Made by a program: the position numbers and the translations under genes
In this document: one piece after another, positions 35,540 to 42,808 of the stretch
Numbering within the stretch: position 1 is the stretch's first letter
Layout of the letters: every line of letters begins with the position of its first letter
Notes under the pieces: generated by a model
The model's input: only the letters and a program-made list of their open reading frames with translations
What the model was told of the DNA's origin: nothing
The model's database searches: none
Origin: Chryseobacterium phocaeense
GTDB taxonomy: Bacteria > Bacteroidota > Bacteroidia > Flavobacteriales > Weeksellaceae
Assembly: GCF_900169075.1 (NCBI RefSeq)
Contig: NZ_LT827014.1
Span: 310,001 to 374,000, forward strand
Direction of reading: 5' to 3'
DNA: 64,000 bases

Positions 35540-36694
35540 ATGACAACAAAATTTGATTTAATCGTTGTAGGAGGAGGTATTTTAGGTACATTTCATGCCT
35601 ATCATGCCCTAAATAAAGGTCTTTCGGTAGCTTTACTGGAAAGAAACTCCGTGCCACAAGGAGCAACGGTAAGAAATTTCGGCCAGGTGGTTCCCTCCGG
35701 AATGGATCTTAAATGGCAGAACTTCGGAAGAGAAAGTCTCGCTATCTACAATGAACTCCATGATCAGGCAGATCTTACCATAAGAAAAAACGGTTCCGTA
35801 TATATCGCCTCTAATGATGAGGAAATTCAGCTTATTGAAGAGCTGTACGAAATCAACAGAAATAATGATTACGAATCGGTTCTGTTATCAAAGAACGACT
35901 GCATCAAGAAATTCGACGGGCTCCGTTCGGATTATTGTAAAGCCGGTCTCTTTTTCCCGCAGGAACTTTCGGTGGATTCGGCAGATATGATTGTAAAGCT
36001 TCATCAGCTTCTCCGCGAGAAACTGGGATTGCAGATTTACTACAATACCACCATCATCGAAACCGGGGAAAACGGGCAGCACTGTACCGCCATAAGTTCG
36101 GAAGGAACTGAATTTACCGCATCGAAGATCATTATCTGTGGTGGTCATGAATTCAAAACATTATATCCTAAAGTATTTGACGAGAGCGATTTAGAAGTGA
36201 GTAAGCTGCAGATGCTGCAGACGAAGCCGCAGGGTATTTATTCGCTTCAGGGAAATATCCTTACCGGGCTTTCCATCAGAAGATATGAGTCATTCAGTGA
36301 ATGTGCTTCCTATCAGAAAATCAAATCATCAGAAGACCCGAAATCATTTGAGAAAAAGTTCGGGGTACATATTTTATTCAAACAGGCCCTTGACGGCTCT
36401 GTTATCCTGGGAGATTCCCATGAATATGCGGATGCTAAAAATGCAGATGATCTGGGCTATGACCTGAATATGGAAATCGATGAATTCATGATCCATGAAG
36501 CTAAGAAAATCATTGATCTTCCAACCTATGAAATCCAGAGAAGATGGTTCGGGGTGTATTCCCAGTGCAAAACGAAAGATATTTTTGAGCACAGCCCTTC
36601 CGCGAATATCCACATTGTAACGGGTATCGGAGGGAAAGGAATGACGGGAAGCGGTGGCTTTTCAAAATTTAATATAGATAAAATTTACGCATAA
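35540..36694 (+). CDS. TIGR03364-type FAD-dependent oxidoreductase (aminophosphonate oxidase candidate)
   Basis: A 384-residue DAO-type flavoenzyme with the dinucleotide loop VVGGGILG (about 9-16), the family-typical QGATVRNFGQVVPSG at about 39-53 and a C-terminal GIGGKGMTGSGG that closes on FAD. TIGR03364 proteins are known to occur beside TIGR03351 phosphonatase-like hydrolases, and related enzymes oxidise 2-aminoethylphosphonate-type amines to phosphonoacetaldehyde. Whether this one prefers the free, N-methyl or hydroxy form cannot be read from sequence. It lies 7 bp before the hydrolase gene. Confidence 0.9.
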   Translation: MTTKFDLIVVGGGILGTFHAYHALNKGLSVALLERNSVPQGATVRNFGQVVPSGMDLKWQNFGRESLAIYNELHDQADLTIRKNGSVYIASNDEEIQLIEELYEINRNNDYESVLLSKNDCIKKFDGLRSDYCKAGLFFPQELSVDSADMIVKLHQLLREKLGLQIYYNTTIIETGENGQHCTAISSEGTEFTASKIIICGGHEFKTLYPKVFDESDLEVSKLQMLQTKPQGIYSLQGNILTGLSIRRYESFSECASYQKIKSSEDPKSFEKKFGVHILFKQALDGSVILGDSHEYADAKNADDLGYDLNMEIDEFMIHEAKKIIDLPTYEIQRRWFGVYSQCKTKDIFEHSPSANIHIVTGIGGKGMTGSGGFSKFNIDKIYA

Positions 36695-36701
36695 AAATTC
36701 A

Positions 36702-37370
36702 ATGAAGAATATAGAATTACTGGTTCTGGATATGGCCGGAACAACAATTAATGAAGATAATGTAGTGTATAAAACTTTAACGGCTGCTGTTAATAACCAC
36801 GGCTACCAGGTGACGTTGGATAAGGTTCTTTCCAGCTGTGCGGGGATGGAGAAGCTGGAAGCCATCACCAGCCTGCTGAAGGAAATCAACGGCAATGAAG
36901 CAGATGCTCCCGTTATTTTCCAAGACTTTTCAGAACAGCTAAAGGAAGCTTACCGGGGTCTTGATGTAAAACCTATCAATGGGACTGAAAATTTTCTGCT
37001 GAAAATGAAATCCATGAACAAAATAGTGGTCCTGAATACTGGTTATACATCCGAAATCGCCCGTCAGCTTTTAGATAAATTACAGTGGAAGGAATCTATC
37101 CATTTTGATGCACTGATTACGGCTGATGATGTTTCTGAAAGCCGTCCAAGTCCTGAAATGATCTATCTTGCCATGAAGAAATTCAATATCAGTGAACCTG
37201 GTAACGTTTTAAAAGCCGGTGATTCTGTTATAGATATTGAAGAGGGAAAAAATGCAGGCTGCGGACTTACGGTTGCGGTTCTTTCCGGCGCACAAAACAG
37301 GACTGAACTGGAAACCGCACATCCGGATTATATTTTTAATACAATTTCTGAGGCTGAAGATATACTTTAA
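36702..37370 (+). CDS. Phosphonatase-like HAD hydrolase (TIGR03351 type)
   Basis: A 222-residue HAD hydrolase. The first motif is LDMAGTT: nucleophile Asp10, but Ala12 where phosphatases of the family have a second Asp. Phosphonoacetaldehyde hydrolase (PhnX) shows the same Asp-x-Ala-Gly-Thr pattern. Lys51 in CAGMEKLEAI sits where PhnX has its Schiff-base lysine in the cap domain. Further motifs are LNTGYT (motif II) and KAGDSVIDIEEGKNAGC (motif IV). It probably splits the C-P bond of the aldehyde made by the upstream oxidase. Confidence 0.88.
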   Translation: MKNIELLVLDMAGTTINEDNVVYKTLTAAVNNHGYQVTLDKVLSSCAGMEKLEAITSLLKEINGNEADAPVIFQDFSEQLKEAYRGLDVKPINGTENFLLKMKSMNKIVVLNTGYTSEIARQLLDKLQWKESIHFDALITADDVSESRPSPEMIYLAMKKFNISEPGNVLKAGDSVIDIEEGKNAGCGLTVAVLSGAQNRTELETAHPDYIFNTISEAEDIL

Positions 37371-37698
37371 ACTCTTCTTTCAAATTATACTTACTTTATT
37401 TCAGCCTCATTTTTTAATTTTTAAAAATCAGTCACCTTAATGTCGTGATGTTTAGTTCTACTGTAAATTAAGACTGCAAATGAACCACTAATGGCACTAA
37501 TATATTCACAAATATCACCAATATTAGTCGTGTAATTCGTGAATACATTAGTGCTATTTGTTTTTTAAAACATATAATGATTTAATTATCAATTAATTAA
37601 CTTTAAATTCACATATGTTTACAAATAGTAAATTAATTTTACAACAGTTAAAAATAAATTACTATTTGTAAATATTCTTTTTTAAATCATTTATCCCC
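37371..37698. repeat. Intergenic interval with imperfect inverted repeat before the phosphodiesterase gene
   Basis: No gene is seen. CACTAATGGCACTAATATATT, with CACAAATATCACCAATATTAGT (about 37488-37530), is mirrored by ATTAGTCGTGTAATTCGTG and AATACATTAGTGCTATTTG (about 37525-37562). The remaining bases up to 37698 are AT-rich and probably contain the promoter of the next gene, though no exact TAnnTTTG was found. Confidence 0.55.
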
Positions 37699-39552
37699 AT
37701 GAAAACAAAACTCTTCTCAATGGCCGTTCTTGTGAGCTGTTTATTTAGTGCTCAGAAGAAAAAAGTTCTTTTTATCGGTATCGACGGATGCCGGGCAGAT
37801 GTTATGATGTCCAGCAACATTCCAAACATCCAAAGTCTTGTTAACCAATCCATTTACTCGATAGATGGACTCTGTGCAGCCACTACATGGAGCGGAAACG
37901 GATGGAGCACCATGCTTACAGGCGTATGGCATACCAAGCACAACGTTCAGGACAATAGCTTTACGAGTCCGAACTATGCAAACTATCCTGATTTTTTAAC
38001 CCGGGCAGAAACGTACAACCCGAACTTAAAGACCATTTCTCTGGCTCACTGGGCACCCATTAACGACAAAATAGTACAGAATGCAGATGTGCAAACCAAC
38101 CTGGATTCAGACCTGGCGGTTAAAAATGCAGCCGTTTCTGCGCTCCAGACTGACAATCCTGATATTCTTTTTGTAGATTTTGATGATGTAGACCACGCCG
38201 GACATTCCTACGGCTTTGCCTCTACTGTTCCGCAGTATGTTTCTGCGATCCAGACAACCGATTCATATATTGGTGCAATCGTGTCTGCCATGAAAAACAG
38301 ACCAACCTATAACAATGAAGACTGGCTTGTGGTTTTAACGACGGATCATGGTGCCATTCAAAGTTCCCATGGCGGCGGAAACCTTTCTGAACGTAATATT
38401 TTCACAGTATATTCCAATCCGGGATTCACGCCACAGCAAATCAGCAAAACGGTTCTGGAATCCAGTAAAACCTTTAACCAGCTGAGCTTTCCGGCAGGCA
38501 CTTACGCAAAACCGGCCAACCAGACGCCATTCAATTTCGGAGCCAATCAGGACTTCACCGTTGAATTCTGGGTGAAACCTAATGCCTCCTACTCCAGCGA
38601 CCCCGTAATGATCAGCAATAAGAACTGGGCCAACGGAAAAAATAAAGGTTTTGTGATTTCTGGATATTCCGGGCAGACTTTTAAACTGAATATCGGAGAT
38701 GGAACCAACAGAATTGATCTTGTTGGCGGAAAAGTGGAAACCAATAAATGGAAGCATATTGCGGTGAGCTTCGATCGTGATGGGCTTGTTACCTTGTATG
38801 AAGACGGAGTTCCGGTAACATTCGCTAAAATGAATACGATCGGAAACATTGACTCCGGCCTGCCTCTGACGATCAACCAGGATGGAACCAATACCTACGG
38901 TGAAAATCTTGCGGCAGCATACAAAGACATCAGGATCTGGAAATCCTCCCTTCCTAATTCTGTAATTGTGAACTGGGCGAATCAAAATATTACTTCTTCA
39001 CATCCATATTATGCGCAGCTACTGGCTGACTGGAAATGTAATGGAACCTCAGGAAACACGGTAGCAGATTCAGGCCCGAATGCGAATAACCTTGCAATAA
39101 CTGGATCTCCTGCTTATGCTGCCGGAACAACGAACACATTTAAAATTTATGATTATACCTCAACCACAAGAGAAACGGACCATCTTCCGACGGTTCTCAA
39201 CTGGATGTGTATTCCTGTACAGGCATCATGGGGTATTGACGGGGTAAACAGAATTCCTGTATGTACCAACGGAAGCTTATCTGCCAAAGAAACCATTAAA
39301 ACAGCTGATGATTTTAAGATTTATCCCAATCCGGCTTCTGAGACTTTACATATACAGTATCAGTCTGATGAAAAGGAAGTTAAAGCAGAAATCATTGATG
39401 GTAAGGGACTCACGGTTTCAGTAAAGAATCTAAAATCAGGTAACGGATCATTTAACGAAAAAATGGATATCCGCGGGCTTCCGGCAGGAGTGTATTTCCT
39501 TAAAATGACGGGAAGTAATAAGTCTCAGACTAAATCCTTCATCAGGAAATAA
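37699..39552 (+). CDS. Secreted alkaline-phosphatase-superfamily phosphodiesterase with internal LamG domain and T9SS tail
   Basis: A 617-residue exported enzyme. Signal peptide about 1-18; then a type I phosphodiesterase/nucleotide pyrophosphatase core with metal Asp29 (IGIDGCRAD), a nucleophile region TTWSGNGWSTMLTG (Thr63 or Ser65), DFDDVDHAGHSYG and LTTDHGA. A LamG-like domain (about 265-450) is followed by TRETDHLPTVLNWM, which looks like the last metal-His segment of the same catalytic domain, so LamG is inserted inside it. A type IX sorting domain (KIYPNPASETLHI) ends the protein. It may free phosphonate from lipids or glycans at the cell surface. Confidence 0.88.
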   Translation: MKTKLFSMAVLVSCLFSAQKKKVLFIGIDGCRADVMMSSNIPNIQSLVNQSIYSIDGLCAATTWSGNGWSTMLTGVWHTKHNVQDNSFTSPNYANYPDFLTRAETYNPNLKTISLAHWAPINDKIVQNADVQTNLDSDLAVKNAAVSALQTDNPDILFVDFDDVDHAGHSYGFASTVPQYVSAIQTTDSYIGAIVSAMKNRPTYNNEDWLVVLTTDHGAIQSSHGGGNLSERNIFTVYSNPGFTPQQISKTVLESSKTFNQLSFPAGTYAKPANQTPFNFGANQDFTVEFWVKPNASYSSDPVMISNKNWANGKNKGFVISGYSGQTFKLNIGDGTNRIDLVGGKVETNKWKHIAVSFDRDGLVTLYEDGVPVTFAKMNTIGNIDSGLPLTINQDGTNTYGENLAAAYKDIRIWKSSLPNSVIVNWANQNITSSHPYYAQLLADWKCNGTSGNTVADSGPNANNLAITGSPAYAAGTTNTFKIYDYTSTTRETDHLPTVLNWMCIPVQASWGIDGVNRIPVCTNGSLSAKETIKTADDFKIYPNPASETLHIQYQSDEKEVKAEIIDGKGLTVSVKNLKSGNGSFNEKMDIRGLPAGVYFLKMTGSNKSQTKSFIRK

Positions 39553-39581
39553 GACAGTAAAGCAATTAGATTTAATTTTTT

Positions 39582-39629
39582 GATATTAGAACAAGGATAT
39601 TTTCATCCGAGTTCTAATATCTTTTTTTT
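39582..39629 (+). terminator. Rho-independent terminator after the phosphodiesterase gene
   Basis: An 11-bp stem (GATATTAGAAC with GTTCTAATATC) and an 18-base loop run into eight or nine T. It lies between convergent genes and touches the stop of the GNAT gene. Confidence 0.88.
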
Positions 39630-40114
39630 TAACCATTAAGTTCCAGGAGCATTTGTGTATCACAGCGGGCATACGCTGAATCTGAAACGGGCATATGCTT
39701 AAAACCTAATTTTTCATACAGTTTAATTGCAGGAACCAGTACGGAATTGGCTTCCAGGAAAATGCTTTCCGCCTCTAATTCCCGGGCTTTATCTACCAGC
39801 GCCTGCCCTACCAGATAACCAATCTTCTTTCCCTGCGCCTTAGGACTTACCGCCATTTTTGACAGTTCAAACTTCAGAGGTTCATCAGACAGTTTCACCA
39901 AAGCGCAGGTTCCTACGGGCTCATTATTTAAAAGGGCAAAGACAATGTGTCCTCCTTTATGGATAATATGTTCTTCCGGGTGGTCCAGCAGTTTATAATC
40001 ACCTTCCTCCATCCTGAAAAAAGTTTTGATCCATTCCTCATTTAATGCTTTGAAAGCTTCTTTATACTGGGGATCATAGTTTATAATTTGTACTTCATTA
40101 TTCATTTCATTCAT
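39629..40114 (-). CDS. GNAT family N-acetyltransferase
   Basis: A 161-residue acetyltransferase with the acetyl-CoA motif A (LSKMAVSPKAQGKKIGYLVGQAL, giving the Q/R-x-x-G-x-G/A-like loop QGKKIG) and the motif B segment ANSVLVPAIKLYEKLGF. Acetylates an unknown amine. A second ATG at 40105 is an equal start candidate. It is a single-gene unit between two terminator or repeat-like regions. Confidence 0.9.
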   Translation of the reverse strand: MNEMNNEVQIINYDPQYKEAFKALNEEWIKTFFRMEEGDYKLLDHPEEHIIHKGGHIVFALLNNEPVGTCALVKLSDEPLKFELSKMAVSPKAQGKKIGYLVGQALVDKARELEAESIFLEANSVLVPAIKLYEKLGFKHMPVSDSAYARCDTQMLLELNG

Positions 40115-40335
40115 CCTTATAAGGTTTAATTTACGTTACTATATATTTTCCAGAGGTTTCTCCACGTTCTTCATGTTCTCCACTTAAAGCGAAGCTCATC
40201 TTAATATTCTTAAAACCTTAAAACTCCTTAATGTTTCAAAACCAAATAAATAATATTAAGACTAAAGTGCCCTTCTGTTTTCAATATGAGCCTCCTAAAA
40301 TCATTAAAGTGTTCAAAATTTTTGCAATTTTCAGG

Positions 40336-41760
40336 TCAATTCCCCGAAATCCTGTTTTTCACCAGTTTTGCTAATTTTTCAAGATCACTTTCCACCCTGT
40401 CCGTCCATTCCAGGGCATAATTCAACCGCATACAGTTCTGGTACTGGTTATACTGTGAAAACATTCTCCCCGGCGCAAAACTTATGTTGTGGCTCATCGC
40501 CTCGTCATACAGGTCTTCCGTACAGATCCTTTTATCCAGTTCCAGCCAGAGCATAAATCCTCCTTTGGGTTCTGAAATTTTGGTATTATCCGGGAAATAC
40601 TGGGTAACCGACTTCTGGATCTGGAGATAATTGGCATACAGCTTTTTCCGGAATGTCCTCAGGTGATGGTCATAGCGCCCGTGCTCAAGAAAATCCGCAA
40701 TCACATCTGAATACAGTGAAGGGCTGCAGACGGTCTGTACCAGCTTCTGCCGGATCACTTTTTCCTTGAACTTTCCGGGAGCCACCCATCCTACACGGTA
40801 ACCCGGCGCCAGTGCTTTTGACACAGATCCTATCCACATTACAAGCCCGGCTTCATCATAGAATTTACACGGTTTAGGTCTTTCCGCTCCGAAATACAGG
40901 TTGCCATAAATATCATCCTCAATCAGAGGAACATTGTATTCAGTGATCAGTCTTACCAGTTCTTTTTTCTTATCATCCGGCATCTGGAATCCCAGCGGGT
41001 TATTGAAATTCGTTACAAAACAGCAGGCAGAAAGAGAGGGCAGCGCTTTTTTCAGTGCGTCAAGATCTACCCCGTAAATAGGGTGGGTGGGAATTTCCAC
41101 CACTTTCAGCCCCAATTGCTGGATGGCCTGAAGTACTCCAAAATAAACAGGGCTTTCCACTGCTACGGAATCTCCGGGTTTCGTTACCGCCATAAGGCAG
41201 GTATACACCGCATTCATCGCTCCTGAGGTGATCACCAGATCATCTTCTGAGATTTTTCCTTCCAGCACCATAGCCCATTTGGCCGCTTCCCGGCGGAGGT
41301 ACTCATTTCCCTGTACCGGCTCATAATCTGTGCCGCTGTCATTTTTTCTTTTGATCACATTGATCATGCATTTCTTCAGCTTAGCGAGAGGAAGGAAACT
41401 CTTTCCCGGAATTCCCAGTGCAAACTGGGTAACATCCGTCCCGTCAATGGTTCCGAATACTTTAGTGATGAGATCTTCAGGGGTATTTTTCTTTTCCGCC
41501 AGTTTGATCTGGGCTACAGATGGCAGGGCCAGTTTTCTTTGTGAGGTCTGACTTACAAAATACCCGTATTTCGGGCGTGATTCCACCAGAGAACGGCTTT
41601 CCAGCTCCATATAGGCCTGCTTTACCGTGTTCAGGCTTACATTGTACAGTTTCTGGGCACTTCTCAACGATGGCAGCCTGTCGCCAAACTGCAGCGTATC
41701 GCTTTTAATCTGTTCTGTAACAGATTTTGCTATTTTAAGGTAGAGAACATCTTTTGACAT
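40336..41760 (-). CDS. MocR-type regulator (GntR HTH fused to PLP aminotransferase domain)
   Basis: A 474-residue fusion of an N-terminal GntR winged helix (LPSLRSAQKLYNVSLNTVKQAY) with a fold-type I aminotransferase domain; the PLP lysine is in GSVSKALAPGYRVGW and the substrate-binding motifs TSGAMNAVYTCL and DDIYGNLYF are present. Family members such as PdxR and GabR sense PLP or amino acids to control adjacent genes. The gene upstream on the same strand is an orphan, so the target is unclear. Confidence 0.93.
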   Translation of the reverse strand: MSKDVLYLKIAKSVTEQIKSDTLQFGDRLPSLRSAQKLYNVSLNTVKQAYMELESRSLVESRPKYGYFVSQTSQRKLALPSVAQIKLAEKKNTPEDLITKVFGTIDGTDVTQFALGIPGKSFLPLAKLKKCMINVIKRKNDSGTDYEPVQGNEYLRREAAKWAMVLEGKISEDDLVITSGAMNAVYTCLMAVTKPGDSVAVESPVYFGVLQAIQQLGLKVVEIPTHPIYGVDLDALKKALPSLSACCFVTNFNNPLGFQMPDDKKKELVRLITEYNVPLIEDDIYGNLYFGAERPKPCKFYDEAGLVMWIGSVSKALAPGYRVGWVAPGKFKEKVIRQKLVQTVCSPSLYSDVIADFLEHGRYDHHLRTFRKKLYANYLQIQKSVTQYFPDNTKISEPKGGFMLWLELDKRICTEDLYDEAMSHNISFAPGRMFSQYNQYQNCMRLNYALEWTDRVESDLEKLAKLVKNRISGN

Positions 41761-41801
41761 ACAGCATTGGTTTTAAGTAAATGTACAATTTTATGGAGAC
41801 C

Positions 41802-42170
41802 TTATCCAATAGTCTGCCAGCCTACCATTCTGCTGATACTGCTTTTCAGCTGCTCTGTATTCCGGAAATTGGCGGTATTGTTTTTTCTGAAATATTTTTC
41901 TGCCTGAAAAGTAAAATTCTGTTTTTCAGTATCTGTCAGTCTGTTTTTTCCATGGATTTTAAATGAAATTTCTCCCTTTTCATTAATTACCAGGCTGGCA
42001 AAAGCCAAGACTTTATTTTTCTTTTTAGCCAATAAGAAAGGCAGACCGAAATCCTGGTTTAATCCCGACAGATTCTGAGACTGCAGAAAGATGTTTTTTA
42101 AGGACAGCATATCTGAAATATAAACTTCAGCATATTGAAGCTGTTCGTGGTTTTGAACGGTAGTTTCCAT
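41802..42170 (-). CDS. Hypothetical protein
   Basis: A 122-residue soluble protein that I do not recognise. The pattern of beta strands LPFLLAKKKNKVLAFASLVINEKGEISFKIHG followed by a helix is compatible with a small GNAT-like or cystatin-like fold, but no motif supports a function. It precedes the MocR gene by 41 bp on the same strand. A -7 element (TAATTTTG) lies 21 bp before its start. Confidence 0.6.
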   Translation of the reverse strand: METTVQNHEQLQYAEVYISDMLSLKNIFLQSQNLSGLNQDFGLPFLLAKKKNKVLAFASLVINEKGEISFKIHGKNRLTDTEKQNFTFQAEKYFRKNNTANFRNTEQLKSSISRMVGWQTIG

Positions 42171-42190
42171 AATACTCTGTTTTAGCAGAA

Positions 42191-42198
42191 CAAAATTA
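42191..42198 (-). promoter_or_regulatory. Candidate -7 element for the orphan/MocR unit
   Basis: Minus strand TAATTTTG fits TAnnTTTG. It lies inside a small dyad, AATACTC (42173-42179) with GAGTATT (42201-42207), which might be an operator. Confidence 0.45.
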
Positions 42199-42207
42199 TG
42201 GAGTATT

Positions 42208-42808
42208 CCGGTCAGGATACAGATACAGAAGTTATATTTATTATGGGTACAGGGAAACTATTCCATCCCTAAAAAGATTTATCTATCAATTTCACCATGC
42301 AGAATTTTGAATGTATTAAATTCTCTACATCTGAATTATTAGCAAAAAAAATTCTTTTAGTTCTGGTAAGACATATTTTCAGTAATATTTTAAAGTATGT
42401 ATAAACCGTCAATAGCGATAAGTAACACTTTTGGAAATTTAAGTTTCTGAATAATAATGTAAAAACAAAATTAAACTTAACAAAAAAGTATATGAAATCA
42501 ATTTTCAATTAACAAAAATTTAACAGAAAAATTATCCGGACAGTTTTCTTACCTCTACTTTTATACAAAACTCACAAAAACATGAAATACATCGATTCAT
42601 TATCCGCTTAAATTAAGATAATTACGATCAATTCATTTGTTTTAAAATCATTCCAAAGTAATAAAAAAGTACTGATCCTGTTTTATAAAAATTTTTCCAG
42701 TCCATCTTTCTTTGTATTAATCTAACTAAACATTTTTTTTAATCAGGCTAAAGATACCCACCCCAGAAACAAAAATTAAAAGTAACAATTATAAAAAATC
42801 CGAAATCT
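42208..42808. other. AT-rich gene-free interval
   Basis: About 600 bp with no convincing reading frame, tRNA or strong hairpin. It separates divergent genes and should contain the promoter of the repeat protein, but no exact promoter match was found. Confidence 0.5.

Noticed and set aside
38335..38985. 216-residue minus-strand frame
   Set aside because: It is opposite the LamG part of the phosphodiesterase gene, which has a signal peptide, catalytic motifs and a T9SS tail. The minus frame has no motif.
42269..42508. 79-residue minus-strand frame in the AT-rich gap
   Set aside because: Composition is that of random AT-rich DNA (Phe, Ile, Lys, Leu), with no promoter or ribosome-site support.
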